64,000 nucleotides of DNA from positions 1 to 64,000 of the forward strand of contig DFGT01000033.1 of NCBI GenBank assembly GCA_002371265.1, written 5' to 3'. Shown in pieces: positions 43,379 through 53,037 of this stretch; positions within the stretch are counted from its first letter, which is position 1, and the number at the start of each line of letters is the position of its first letter. The position numbers and the translations under genes were made by a program. The notes beneath the pieces are model-generated. The model was not told the DNA's origin and searched no databases. It saw nothing but the letters and a program-made list of their open reading frames with translations. The DNA comes from Bacteroidales bacterium UBA3743. Lineage in GTDB: Bacteria; Bacteroidota; Bacteroidia; Bacteroidales; Paludibacteraceae.

Positions 43379-44401
43379 ATGGCTGATACACTTGATTGGT
43401 CAAATTTGGGATTTGGCTATAGAAAGACAGATTACAACGTTCGTTGCTATTGGAGAGATGGCAAATGGGGCGAGATCGAAGTTAGTTCAGAGGAGACATT
43501 GAACATCCATATGGCTGCCACATGTCTTCACTATGGACAGGAAGCATTTGAAGGTTTGAAGGCTTACAGATGCAAAGATGGAAAGATCCGAGTCTTCCGC
43601 CCACAGGCAAACGCAGAGCGTCTTCAGCATACTTGTCGTGGAATATTGATGCCTGAGCTTCCTACAGAAACATTCCTTGAGATGGTTAAGAAAGTGGTCA
43701 AGCTTAACGAGCGTTTCATTCCACCATACGAGAGTGGTGCATCTTTGTATATCCGTCCATTGTTCATCGGTATCGGCGCACAGGTAGGTGTTCGTCCTTC
43801 CACTGAATACCTATGTATGATGTTCGTTACTCCTGTAGGTCCATACTTCAAGGGTGGATTTGCAACTACTCCTTATGTTGTGACTCGTAAGTACGACCGT
43901 TCCGCTCCTCTTGGAACAGGTATATATAAAGTAGGTGGTAACTATGCCGCTAGCCTTTTGGCAAACAAGAACGCTCACGATCTTGGTTATTCATGTGAGT
44001 TCTATCTTGACGCAAAGGAGAAGAAGTATATTGATGAGGCTGGTGCCGCAAACTTCTTCGGTATCAAGAACAATACTTACATCACTCCAAAATCAACATC
44101 TATCCTTCCATCAATCACTAACAACAGTTTGATGCAGATCGCACGTGATCTTGGTCTGAACGTTGAGCAGAGACCTGTTCCAATTGAGGAACTTGAGACA
44201 ATGGAGGAGGCTGGAGCATGTGGTACGGCTGCCGTTATCAGCCCTATCTCACGTATTGATGATCCGGATGCTGGCAAGAGCTACGTCATCGCTAAGAATG
44301 GAACTCCTGGTCCAATCAGCGAGAAACTTTACAAGACTATCCGTGGAATCCAGTATGGTGAGATTGAAGACAAGCACGGTTGGGTGATGATCCTTGATTA
44401 A
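43379..44401 (+). CDS. ilvE: Branched-chain amino acid aminotransferase
   Basis: A 340-residue fold-type IV PLP aminotransferase that interconverts valine, leucine and isoleucine with their 2-oxo acids. Visible: WGEIEVSSEETLNIHMAATC, LHYGQEAFEGLKAY, YIRPLFIGIGAQVGVRPS, the PLP-lysine region GIYKVGGNYAAS (Lys about 187), DEAGAANFFGIKNN, and the C-terminal AGACGTAAVISPI. Length fits the longer BCAT class. Single-gene unit with its own promoter box (43339-43346) and terminator. Confidence 0.95.
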   Translation: MADTLDWSNLGFGYRKTDYNVRCYWRDGKWGEIEVSSEETLNIHMAATCLHYGQEAFEGLKAYRCKDGKIRVFRPQANAERLQHTCRGILMPELPTETFLEMVKKVVKLNERFIPPYESGASLYIRPLFIGIGAQVGVRPSTEYLCMMFVTPVGPYFKGGFATTPYVVTRKYDRSAPLGTGIYKVGGNYAASLLANKNAHDLGYSCEFYLDAKEKKYIDEAGAANFFGIKNNTYITPKSTSILPSITNNSLMQIARDLGLNVEQRPVPIEELETMEEAGACGTAAVISPISRIDDPDAGKSYVIAKNGTPGPISEKLYKTIRGIQYGEIEDKHGWVMILD

Positions 44402-44466
44402 TAACTATACCCTTAGAGATGCACGGATGTGCGCCTCATATATTAAGGATATGTGTAAAATATTTG

Positions 44467-44502
44467 CAGGGGCAGGTTTTAGATACTTGCCCCTGTTTTT
44501 TT
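44467..44502 (+). terminator. Intrinsic terminator after ilvE
   Basis: Stem CAGGGGCA (44467-44474) with TGCCCCTG (44488-44495), followed by T7. Confidence 0.88.
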
Positions 44503-44563
44503 GTGTATGGTTTAATTCTAATTGACTTTACAAAAATTTATTGCAACAAAAATCAAAAAATAA

Positions 44564-44594
44564 TTTGCAAGGAAATAAAATCAATGTAAATTTG
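44564..44594 (+). promoter_or_regulatory. Promoter of the flavodiiron protein gene
   Basis: TTTG (44564-44567) and TAAATTTG (44587-44594) with a 19-base spacer, matching the Bacteroidetes consensus well. Confidence 0.6.
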
Positions 44595-44783
44595 TGACAA
44601 CGTCGGAGTTATTCGATTGAGAACTGAATATTACATCTTGAAGTTTTCAACAACACTGACTTGTCGATTAGTTATGACGTTGGAATGTGGCAACTTATGT
44701 ATATAACGACAGTTATTTCACACAGAATATTGCCAGAAACCAGAAATGAATAAAACCAGAAAATAAAAACAAAAACATAGATC

Positions 44784-45944
44784 ATGATGAATGTTTCAGA
44801 TAAAATCAAGTATGTTGGCGTAGACGATTTGGATATAGATTTGTTCGAAAGCCAATATGTGGTGCCAGAGGGCATGTCATACAACTCATATGTCATCCTT
44901 GATGAAAAGACTGCTGTGATGGACACAGTCGACGCAAGAAAAACAGACGAGTGGATCAACAATGTTAAGGTGGCTTTAGGTGGCAAAAACCTTGACTATA
45001 TTGTATGCTTGCATATGGAGCCAGATCACGCAGGATCGATGATGAAGGCAATGGAGACATTCCCGACTGCGAAAGTGGTGGGTAATGCAAAGACCTTCAC
45101 CTATATGGCACAATTCTTCGATGTCAATCTTGAAGGCAGAAAAGTAGAGGTGAAAGACGGTGAGTCGTTGAGCCTTGGAGAGCACAATTTGACATTTGTA
45201 TGTGCTCCTATGGTGCATTGGCCAGAAGTGATGGTGGCATACGAAAGCAGTGAGAAAGTGTTGTTTGCTGCCGACGCATTCGGAAAGTTTGGAGCAATAT
45301 CAAAATACGATGGCGATTGGGCATGTGAGGCAAGACGCTACTATTTCAATATCTGTGGTAAATATGGAGTGCAGGTGCAGTCGTTGCTGAAGAAGGCTGC
45401 TGCTCTTGATATCAAGACGATAGCTCCACTTCACGGACCAGTGTTGAAAGAGAATCTTGGATACTATATCGACCTTTACAACACATGGAGCTCATACGGT
45501 GTAGAGAGTGAGGGAGTGTTGGTAGCATTCGCGTCGATCCATGGCAACACAAGAAAAGCCGCAGAAAAAATCGCGTCGATCCTTGAGAAACAGGGAGCAA
45601 AGAAAGTTGTGGTGAGCGACCTTAGCCGTGATGACGAAGCAGAAGTGATAGAAGACGCATTCAGATATGGCAAAATGATTATTGCCGCACCTACTTACGA
45701 TGGCGGGCTATTCCCTCCTATGGAGAGCTTCCTTTCACATTTGAAGAGCAAGAACTATCAGAAACGTACAGTAGGAATAATTGAAAATGGCACCTGGGCA
45801 CCAATGTCGGGCAAACTAATGAAGGCAGCACTCGAGTCGATGAAAGAGATCAAGATCTGCGACACTGTGGTGACTATCAAGTCGGCTTTGAAGGCAGAAC
45901 AGGAAGACAGCCTTGCTGCATTGGCAAAAGAGGTGTTGGCTTAA
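44784..45944 (+). CDS. fprA: Flavodiiron protein (A-type flavoprotein, FprA-like)
   Basis: A 386-residue O2- or NO-reducing flavodiiron protein that protects anaerobes from oxygen. The N-terminal metallo-beta-lactamase-like domain carries the diiron ligands: HMEPDHAGS (His77, Glu79, Asp81, His82), MVHWPE, FAADAFGKFG (Asp) and PLHGPVLKE (His). The C-terminal flavodoxin domain binds FMN (VAFASIHGNTRKAAEKIA, about 248-265; APTYDGGLFPPM). It works with a rubredoxin-type electron donor; the next gene encodes a rubrerythrin with a rubredoxin-like domain and may be a partner in oxidative-stress defence. Confidence 0.95.
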   Translation: MMNVSDKIKYVGVDDLDIDLFESQYVVPEGMSYNSYVILDEKTAVMDTVDARKTDEWINNVKVALGGKNLDYIVCLHMEPDHAGSMMKAMETFPTAKVVGNAKTFTYMAQFFDVNLEGRKVEVKDGESLSLGEHNLTFVCAPMVHWPEVMVAYESSEKVLFAADAFGKFGAISKYDGDWACEARRYYFNICGKYGVQVQSLLKKAAALDIKTIAPLHGPVLKENLGYYIDLYNTWSSYGVESEGVLVAFASIHGNTRKAAEKIASILEKQGAKKVVVSDLSRDDEAEVIEDAFRYGKMIIAAPTYDGGLFPPMESFLSHLKSKNYQKRTVGIIENGTWAPMSGKLMKAALESMKEIKICDTVVTIKSALKAEQEDSLAALAKEVLA

Positions 45945-46083
45945 ATAAAATTATAAATTATAAATGCGGAATGCTAAATTTGGCATGATGGCATTTATAC
46001 AAAAAATATGCGGATTGCAGAATTAGTGCACCAACCTCCGCAATAAGAAAAACAAACAAAATAAAAACTAAAACAAATTATTT

Positions 46084-46632
46084 ATGGCAAAGTTCATTTG
46101 TACAGTATGTGGATATGTCCACGAGGGTGACAGTGCACCAGAAAGATGTCCACAGTGTAAGGTTCCAGCAAGCAAGTTCAAGGAGCTTGATGAGAGTGCG
46201 GAGGTCAACTATGCGACAGAGCATGAGTTAGGCGTTGCAAAGGGTTGTGATCCAGAGATGATCAAAGACCTTAACGCACATTTCAATGGGGAGTGCACAG
46301 AGGTTGGTATGTATTTGGCAATGAGCCGACAGGCTGATCGTGAGGGTTATCCAGAAATTGCAGAGGCATTCAAGCGTTACGCATTTGAGGAGGCTGAGCA
46401 TGCGGCTAAGTTTGCAGAACTTCTTGGCGATGTCGTTTGGGACACAAAGACAAATCTTGAGAAGAGAATGAATGCTGAGGCTGGTGCTTGTGAAGACAAG
46501 TTCCGTATCGCAAAGAACGCAAAGGCTCAGAATCTTGACGCTATCCACGACACAGTGCATGAGATGGCCAAGGATGAGGCTCGTCACGGACAGGGATTCC
46601 GCGGACTATACAACAGATATTTCGGAAAGTAA
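46084..46632 (+). CDS. rbr: Rubrerythrin with N-terminal rubredoxin-like domain
   Basis: A 182-residue reverse-type rubrerythrin that reduces hydrogen peroxide in the cytoplasm. The N-terminal rubredoxin-like domain has four iron ligands (Cys6, Cys9, Cys22, Cys25 in CTVCGYVHEGDSAPERCPQC). The C-terminal ferritin-like four-helix domain carries diiron ligands in NGECTEVGMYLAMS, FEEAEHAAKFAEL and MAKDEARHGQGFRGL. The domain order (rubredoxin first) is opposite to classical rubrerythrin. It follows fprA on the same strand after 139 bases. Confidence 0.93.
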   Translation: MAKFICTVCGYVHEGDSAPERCPQCKVPASKFKELDESAEVNYATEHELGVAKGCDPEMIKDLNAHFNGECTEVGMYLAMSRQADREGYPEIAEAFKRYAFEEAEHAAKFAELLGDVVWDTKTNLEKRMNAEAGACEDKFRIAKNAKAQNLDAIHDTVHEMAKDEARHGQGFRGLYNRYFGK

Positions 46633-47078
46633 TTTAGCAGACCGAATATTGAATAAAGGAGACGGCAATTTTGTCGTCTCCTTTATTGTTGTTGCACACA
46701 ACAGTTGCCGGCAGCAGTATTTGAGTGCAAAACTGCATTTTGCCCTGTACTTCGCTCATTTTAATTTGAAATGTGCAACGGAGAAAATTTGCACAAAACA
46801 GGCGAAAAATTGAAAACCGCACAAACATCGAATAAATGTGCAATGATTTCTTGCACACAAAAAAATGATGTGTGCAACGCATCAAAAAAAATCGAAAAAA
46901 TGGTCTCCCTACCCCTCAAAAAAATTGTCCAAATGCTTTTTTTATAAATCCTAAAAAGTAAGTTTGTAATGTCATCGGAAGATGAAAAAATGAAGAATTG
47001 AAAAGAAAAACAGAACAATGTCAAAAAAGCGAAAATTTGAACAAACATATTCGTTTTTAAGACAAGATATATTACAAC
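46633..47078. other. Intergenic region before the cupin regulator
   Basis: Contains the rubrerythrin terminator (46652-46687), then AT-rich sequence with repeats of GTGCAA/TTGCAC-like words, and a TAAGTTTG box (46959-46966) that would give a leader of about 105 bases for the regulator gene. No gene seen. Confidence 0.45.
46652..46687 (+). terminator. Terminator after rubrerythrin
   Basis: A perfect 13-bp stem: AATAAAGGAGACG (46652-46664) with CGTCTCCTTTATT (46675-46687), 20 bases after the stop. Its GGAGACG core resembles the GAGACGC palindrome family. Confidence 0.85.
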
Positions 47079-47642
47079 ATGGGGTTAATTAACGATAAAA
47101 TCAAACAGTTCAGAGAACAGAAAAATCTGAGCATAGATGAATTGGCTGAGCGAAGTGGTGTTGGTGTAGAGGTGATTTCCGCGATCGAAAATGGAGATGA
47201 AACGCCATCATCAGCTGTCATCATAAAAATATCGAGGGCGTTGGGCTTGCGTGTTGACACATTATTGGAGGTGGACAACATTTCCGGACCCGTGTTTACA
47301 AAAGCAGGTGAAGTGCATAATTCCACAAATTTCAGCAATGGAAAGGCTTCGCATCCAGATTTTGTGAATTACAGCTCATTGACTCATGGAAAGAACAATT
47401 GTAGCATTAATCCGTTCATTGTAGATATAAAGGGCAACGACAATAAAACAATGTCGAGCCACGAAGGTGAAGAATTAATATATGTGCTTGAGGGTAGTGC
47501 AGAGGTAGTTTATGGCAACCAAACTTATTCTTTGGAAAAAGGAGACAGCCTATATTTCGACTCTGTTGTTTCACACTGCGTTAAGGCTAAAAATGGGGGC
47601 TCAGTGAAATTGTTAGCAGTGTTATACTCACCAATAGATTAA
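47079..47642 (+). CDS. XRE-family regulator with cupin sensor domain
   Basis: A 187-residue transcription factor. N-terminal XRE helix-turn-helix (IKQFREQKNLSIDELAERSG, then VEVISAIENGDETPSSAVII, about 8-60). C-terminal cupin domain (about 110-185) with SSHEGEELIYVLEGSAEVVY, LEKGDSLYFDSVVSHCVKAK. This type binds small ligands in the cupin barrel. It is followed after 4 bases by an acyl-CoA synthetase gene, so the two form an operon, and the regulator probably controls or responds to the substrate of that enzyme. Confidence 0.92.
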   Translation: MGLINDKIKQFREQKNLSIDELAERSGVGVEVISAIENGDETPSSAVIIKISRALGLRVDTLLEVDNISGPVFTKAGEVHNSTNFSNGKASHPDFVNYSSLTHGKNNCSINPFIVDIKGNDNKTMSSHEGEELIYVLEGSAEVVYGNQTYSLEKGDSLYFDSVVSHCVKAKNGGSVKLLAVLYSPID

Positions 47643-47646
47643 TATT

Positions 47647-49305
47647 ATGGCACCATCTATACTTTCTGACAATACGATTGCCGATTGGCTGGAGAAATGG
47701 GCTAATGAGACTCCAGACAGGGAATGCATCGTCTACTCCGACAGAGATTTCCGATTGACATGGAAAGAGACTGACACTCGCGTCAACAATATGGCAAAAG
47801 GAATGTTGGCAGTAGGAATTAAACCCGGTCACCACGTCGGCATTTGGGCAACAAACGTCCCCGACTGGCTGATTATTCTTTATGCGTGTGCCAAGATTGG
47901 AGCTATTGCAGTCACTGTCAACACTAACTACAAGCAGAACGAACTTGAATATCTTTGTCAGAATGCGGATCTAAACGCATTGTTTATAATTGATGGCACT
48001 TGGGAATCCGATTTTGTGGATATGACATACACAATGTTGCCTGAATTAAAAACATCGCAGAGAGGTCATATTAAGAGTGAAAAATTTCCTCTGTTGAAGA
48101 CGGTGGTGTATATAGGCTATGAAAAACATCGTGGAATGTATAGCACCCAGGAATTGATGCTTTTGGGTGAGATGTCTTCAGACGACGAATTGAGTGCCGC
48201 TCGCTCAAATGTGAAGTGTCATGACGTTGTCAACATGCAATATACTTCAGGTACGACAGGTTTCCCTAAGGGAGTTATGTTGACTCACCATAATATCACC
48301 AACAACGGTTTTGCGACAGGCGAACAGATGGCATTCACGCAGGATGATAAACTCTGCACTTGTGTGCCGCTATTCCACTGCTTTGGAGTGGTGCTTGCCA
48401 CAATGGCGTGTCTCACACATGGAGCCACAATGGTGATGGTGGAGAAGTTTGATCCGTTGATTGTCTTAGCATCTGTACATAAAGAGCGATGCACGGTGCT
48501 GTATGGAGTCCCTACAATGTTTATCGCAGAGCTCAATCATCCAATGTTCAGCATGTTCGACCTCACAAGCCTACGTACCGGAATCATGGCAGGAGCCCTT
48601 TGCCCTGTGGAACTTATGAAACGCGTGGAGAAGGAGATGTTCATGACTATGACATCCGTTTATGGACTTACAGAGACGTCTCCGGGAATGTCGCATACAA
48701 ATATCAGAGACACATTCGAGAAGCGTTGCACAACTGTAGGTGTGGATTATCCGGAAGTGGAGGTAAAGGTGATTAATCCTGAGACAGGAAAAGAGTGTGG
48801 AGTAGGAGAGCAGGGAGAAATGTGCTGCCGAGGCTACAACCTGATGAAAGGCTATTATAAAAATGATGAAGCCACAAAAGAGACTATCGACGCTAATGGA
48901 TTCCTTCATTCGGGCGACTTGGGAATCAAGGATGAAGACGGCTACTATCGTATCACCGGACGTATTAAAGATATGATTATTCGTGGAGGAGAGAATATCT
49001 ACCCACGCGAGATAGAGGAGTATCTATTGAGTATGCCGGGCATCAGAGATGTCCAGGTGGCTGGTATTCCAAGCAAGAAATATGGTGAGCAGGTAGGAGC
49101 GTTTATTATCAAGCACGACGGTGCGGACATCAAGGAAGAAGACGTGGTGGATTACTGCAAGGGTAAGATTGCCAGATTCAAGATACCTAAATATGTTTTC
49201 TTCATCGATCAGTTCCCTCTGACTGGTTCGGGCAAGATCCAGAAGTTCAAACTAGGAGGCATTGGTCTTGAACTTTGTAAAAAGCAAGGCATAGAGGTGA
49301 TCTAA
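47647..49305 (+). CDS. AMP-forming acyl-CoA synthetase
   Basis: A 552-residue adenylate-forming ligase that activates a carboxylic (probably fatty) acid to its CoA thioester. The phosphate-binding loop is YTSGTTGFPKGVMLTH (about 199-214). Further family motifs are VYGLTETSPGMSH, GYYKNDEATKE, LHSGDLGIKDEDGYYRITGR, IIRGGENIYPREIEE and the C-terminal lysine segment PLTGSGKIQKFKL. The substrate cannot be assigned from sequence alone. It is co-transcribed with the XRE-cupin regulator just upstream. Confidence 0.92.
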   Translation: MAPSILSDNTIADWLEKWANETPDRECIVYSDRDFRLTWKETDTRVNNMAKGMLAVGIKPGHHVGIWATNVPDWLIILYACAKIGAIAVTVNTNYKQNELEYLCQNADLNALFIIDGTWESDFVDMTYTMLPELKTSQRGHIKSEKFPLLKTVVYIGYEKHRGMYSTQELMLLGEMSSDDELSAARSNVKCHDVVNMQYTSGTTGFPKGVMLTHHNITNNGFATGEQMAFTQDDKLCTCVPLFHCFGVVLATMACLTHGATMVMVEKFDPLIVLASVHKERCTVLYGVPTMFIAELNHPMFSMFDLTSLRTGIMAGALCPVELMKRVEKEMFMTMTSVYGLTETSPGMSHTNIRDTFEKRCTTVGVDYPEVEVKVINPETGKECGVGEQGEMCCRGYNLMKGYYKNDEATKETIDANGFLHSGDLGIKDEDGYYRITGRIKDMIIRGGENIYPREIEEYLLSMPGIRDVQVAGIPSKKYGEQVGAFIIKHDGADIKEEDVVDYCKGKIARFKIPKYVFFIDQFPLTGSGKIQKFKLGGIGLELCKKQGIEVI

Positions 49306-49329
49306 TCAACTATAAACAGAATAAAACAA

Positions 49330-49360
49330 TAAAGGCATGCTTTATCGGCATGCCTTTATT
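49330..49360 (+). terminator. Terminator after the acyl-CoA synthetase gene
   Basis: Stem TAAAGGCATGC (49330-49340) with GCATGCCTTTA (49348-49358), between the synthetase stop (49305) and the convergent GH8 gene (stop 49381). It can serve both strands. Confidence 0.85.
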
Positions 49361-49380
49361 ATTGTTTGTGAACTTTGAAA

Positions 49381-52300
49381 TTACTTCACAATAGTCTTGA
49401 CACCATTTACCATGTAAACACCTGGCTGAAGACCAATCAAAGCATCCTTGTATTCTACCTGTCTTCTCAAAAGAGCACCGTTGGCATTATAAACATCAAC
49501 CAATTCATTTTGGTCAACCTTAACATTGTTGACATCTGTAATGAGCACAGTCAATTTAGGTGCGTTAGATTCTATAGTGCTATTGTTTGCCACCAGACTT
49601 GCTGATCCGGTCTCAATCACATTAGAACCAGAGTTCTCCACAACCCTGCAAAGATACTTAAGCACGATATCTTTTCCTGTTCTGTATTCAGGAATCTCCA
49701 CGCTAAGTTTTCCGTTTTCCTCCTTAATAGAAAGTCCACTTTCGTCTGATTGACTGATAAATTCAAGACCCTTAGGCAATTGGTCAGTCAAAACCAGATT
49801 ATTAAACTTCTCTCCACTGACTGGGCCTCTACCTTGGATTCTACGCCATGTATAGCCATCCCACTCTTCTACAACGACACGGTCGAAGCCTTCCACGTCG
49901 TCATCACAAGTATGGCGAGCATAATTAGTGATGTCTTCCCCTAATTTATCTTCATTATACCATCCTGGAGTGATTGGAGTGAGTTTTTCATATCGGCCGT
50001 CAAACGAATTTATATCAACGCTATCAGAATAAGACCAGTCGTCAGCTAATAAATCAGCCATAAAATTCGTCATAAAATCTTCATTAGTAACGGGTTCCTT
50101 TTTCATTACTGTCATGTATAATGCAGGAGCCCAAGCACCTTTGTGTATCAAATATTTTGAATTAAGTCCATTTTCTATGTGAGATGTAGTGGCACTAAGG
50201 ATATTTGGAAATTTCATAATAATACGTTTGTCCCACATTCCATTTTCATCTTCTCCAGCAGGAATATCTTCGATCGTAAACTCCATTCCTTTTCCTTCTT
50301 CGGCATAGCCATATTTTTTTGCATCAAATTCATTATCGAATTTACACGTAATACCATTTGAAACACTATCGGAAGCCAATCCATACGTGTCTTTTAGATA
50401 GTATGACACACGGTAGTTGCCCATATTGATATAGGCTTCAGAAGCATCATGCCAGAATCGGAAGAATTGGTAAAAATTATAATTATAAATATCTTGAGGA
50501 AGGTAGTTTCCGTATGATAGACGTACATTATCACGTCCTCCATTTAGCCATTCTACCTCATTGCTCGCTATTTTTATAGTGCATTCAACAGTGTCATTCA
50601 CAGAGACATCAGTAGTATCAAGATTCTTTACAAGAGTAAGAGGATTGTCGAGGATATCCACTTCGTTTCGCTCCATAGTATAAGTGGCGTTGTTAGGGTA
50701 GGCATTGCTCTCCCAATTTTCAAAATTGGATCCGCTTACCGTACTTGTCAAGCCTACTTTATTATGTTCTGTATTCTTCACCTTCACCACGAAAGAGACG
50801 CTGTCCATCGTCGCTTCTAATTCTCCAGTCTTAAAGCCAGGGATATTGCTGATATTCCATGTGATGGAATGGTTTGCCGCATTATATGAGCCACCCTTTG
50901 TCGCACTGACAAATTCATAGTCGGAATCCAATTTGGTTGTGACAACAGCATCTTTTGCGTCTGCAGAACCATAGTTACGAAGTTGGACACCATAAGTTAT
51001 GCTGTCACCTTTGTAAGCGAAAGTCTTATCAACAGACATATACACCTTGACATTGGCGCTTGGTTTCATATCTGCCGGTGCGGCAAGATTTCCAGATGTC
51101 ACCAACATACCTAAGGTACGGAACCAACCATGGAAATACTTTGCAGTGGCATTGAGATTACGTTCATCGTCAGTCATATCATTTTCAAAACAAATAGCAT
51201 CCCATCTTAGTTCGCATTCACGATAAATATCACCTAATAATTCTTCATCACCTAAAGCCACTACTGATGGTGTTGTACAACCTAAAGCATAATTTGCAAA
51301 GTAGGGACCCGTCGTGCCATCCATGTTATAACACATCTTTATTTGGGTCGGGCCAAACCAGTTCAAACTATTAGGATCTGGACTTGGTCCAAGTTTTCCA
51401 CAATCGTTTCCTTTTGAGTCTATTTTGGGTCTTTTCATAAATTCCGCATAACGGACAGCCATGTCATACTGGAATGTATTTCCAACAGAATCGATTTGAT
51501 GAGTCGTTGGATTCCATGTCGTTTGGGGATTGCCATGCCATAAATAATTCAGGATAGTACGCCATGCAGCTCGGAAATCTTCGCCCTCATTAAAATTTTT
51601 AAAGATCACTTTAGTCTCATCTTCGTCGAAATAAAATTGACCGATTGAAGGGATTAACCCTTGTTTGTAAGCCTCGCCAATCAACCAATCTGAAGAAGCC
51701 TCTCCTCGTTTATACTGATTAATTTGCCAGTCTGTTCCTTCTCCCTCCTCTTCAAGCCACTTGGCAAACTCATGATAATAAGCAGGGGCACAATAGTCAG
51801 TGAGAGTGTTTCCATCTCCTCCACCACCACCGATGATACTAAACTGTGTTATGTCTGGATATGTGGTCTGAGTATCTCTCCAATAAGAGACCTCATTCCC
51901 TTTGTTTCCTCCCTTTACATATCCATCTATTCCTATATTTCCACTTGAATGTCCATATCGAGAAATAGATCCGTCAGAATTGATTTTAGTAATCATAAAT
52001 GTATCAACAAACGCTGAAAGATAATCCTTCGCCATTTGTCTGTAAGAAATAGGGTTGCCATTAAAATCAGTCACAGGTTTACCATTTTGCATCATGGTGT
52101 CTCCCCACTGCTTGTAGGCGATCAAAAGTGCCAATGCAATGTCTTCATCTCCATCTGTGGCGGAGCCATAAGTAGTATTTGTTTCAATTTCGCCATTTGC
52201 ATAACAACCAGCCAACCCTGGACTAAATTCGTAATCAGGGAATAGTATTTTTCCATCTGAATATCGTGTTGCTTTAGGTATTCTGTTATCGTGTATCCAC

Positions 52301-52740
52301 ATCCACAGTCCGTTAAATGTGGGTTGGTCGGCAAAAATGGCTGATGCCAATAGCATATAGCCGTCACCTTCCGTACAGAATTCGGCACCTCCATGATCCA
52401 GACCTTCATGCTTCTTAAAATTATTAAATGTAATGTATGGCACTCCACAAAGGGTATCTTCATACCTGCAACGGTGGCTCATTATCTGATAAGCCTCACG
52501 CATTGTTTTCTCCATATCGGCGTGAGTTACACCTTCAGCGTTATATTTTGCTAATGTCTTGCCACCTCCCTTATATTCCAAGAACTGAGGGAATGGATAC
52601 GATGGATTACCTGAGTTGATCTCTGTTTTAATGTAAACTGATGTGTCGTAACAGTTGGCTGCCACCACGTCTGATTGTGCTATAGTCAAGCCTATAAAAG
52701 CCAGACCAGCGATCAATCGTTTTCCTTTTTTTATCTTCAT
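49381..52740 (-). CDS. Secreted glycoside hydrolase family 8 enzyme with T9SS signal
   Basis: Predicted endo-acting beta-1,4-glucanase (or related GH8 xylanase/lichenase), 1119 residues from ATG 52740 (MKIKKGKRLIAGLAFIGLTI, signal peptide). The GH8 domain fills about residues 25-560. The general acid Glu lies in FCTEGDGYMLLAS (about 120), and GLWMWIHDN and the Asp-containing DGDEDIALALLIAYKQWG (about 195-212) are family signatures. The C-terminal half has a DUF11-like beta domain (KVYMSVDKTFAYKGDSITYG), a large unassigned region, a second DUF11-like segment, and a short T9SS sorting domain (LQPGVYMVNGVKTIVK). It lies downstream of the other beta-glucan genes on the same strand. A -7 box (TATTTTTG, minus strand, 52820-52827) suggests its own promoter with a 70-base leader. 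Confidence 0.88.
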   Translation of the reverse strand: MKIKKGKRLIAGLAFIGLTIAQSDVVAANCYDTSVYIKTEINSGNPSYPFPQFLEYKGGGKTLAKYNAEGVTHADMEKTMREAYQIMSHRCRYEDTLCGVPYITFNNFKKHEGLDHGGAEFCTEGDGYMLLASAIFADQPTFNGLWMWIHDNRIPKATRYSDGKILFPDYEFSPGLAGCYANGEIETNTTYGSATDGDEDIALALLIAYKQWGDTMMQNGKPVTDFNGNPISYRQMAKDYLSAFVDTFMITKINSDGSISRYGHSSGNIGIDGYVKGGNKGNEVSYWRDTQTTYPDITQFSIIGGGGGDGNTLTDYCAPAYYHEFAKWLEEEGEGTDWQINQYKRGEASSDWLIGEAYKQGLIPSIGQFYFDEDETKVIFKNFNEGEDFRAAWRTILNYLWHGNPQTTWNPTTHQIDSVGNTFQYDMAVRYAEFMKRPKIDSKGNDCGKLGPSPDPNSLNWFGPTQIKMCYNMDGTTGPYFANYALGCTTPSVVALGDEELLGDIYRECELRWDAICFENDMTDDERNLNATAKYFHGWFRTLGMLVTSGNLAAPADMKPSANVKVYMSVDKTFAYKGDSITYGVQLRNYGSADAKDAVVTTKLDSDYEFVSATKGGSYNAANHSITWNISNIPGFKTGELEATMDSVSFVVKVKNTEHNKVGLTSTVSGSNFENWESNAYPNNATYTMERNEVDILDNPLTLVKNLDTTDVSVNDTVECTIKIASNEVEWLNGGRDNVRLSYGNYLPQDIYNYNFYQFFRFWHDASEAYINMGNYRVSYYLKDTYGLASDSVSNGITCKFDNEFDAKKYGYAEEGKGMEFTIEDIPAGEDENGMWDKRIIMKFPNILSATTSHIENGLNSKYLIHKGAWAPALYMTVMKKEPVTNEDFMTNFMADLLADDWSYSDSVDINSFDGRYEKLTPITPGWYNEDKLGEDITNYARHTCDDDVEGFDRVVVEEWDGYTWRRIQGRGPVSGEKFNNLVLTDQLPKGLEFISQSDESGLSIKEENGKLSVEIPEYRTGKDIVLKYLCRVVENSGSNVIETGSASLVANNSTIESNAPKLTVLITDVNNVKVDQNELVDVYNANGALLRRQVEYKDALIGLQPGVYMVNGVKTIVK

Positions 52741-53037
52741 GTTTATTATGTAATAATAGTTTCTAACGATATTCAATAGATTCATTAAAATGTTTTTGTT
52801 TTACAAACTCATTTGTCTACAAAAATAATTTTTTCGTGTTTACAAGTATGTGCTTTCGTCGTTTAATTTTGGAGTATTAGTTAATGAAACTTAATTCTCA
52901 TAAACAAAACGTATACATTGCGGAATATTCCGATTTTTGCTGAAAGTCTCTGATTTTAGAATGTAGTTTGCCGACGTTGGTTTAGGTTTGGTTGAGTCTT
53001 GCAATTTAGTTTATAAAGGCGGAATCAAATCTTACAT
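52741..53037. other. Spacer with GH8 promoter
   Basis: AT-rich spacer holding the likely GH8 promoter (TATTTTTG on the minus strand at 52820-52827). No gene or repeat seen. Confidence 0.4.

Larger units (their letters stand above)
44402..44783. other. Intergenic region between ilvE and the flavodiiron gene
   Basis: Carries a decayed palindrome of the GAGACGC family (about 44413-44437), the ilvE terminator (44467-44502) and a promoter (44564-44594) that leaves a leader of about 180 bases before the flavodiiron start. I see no known riboswitch in that leader. Confidence 0.5.
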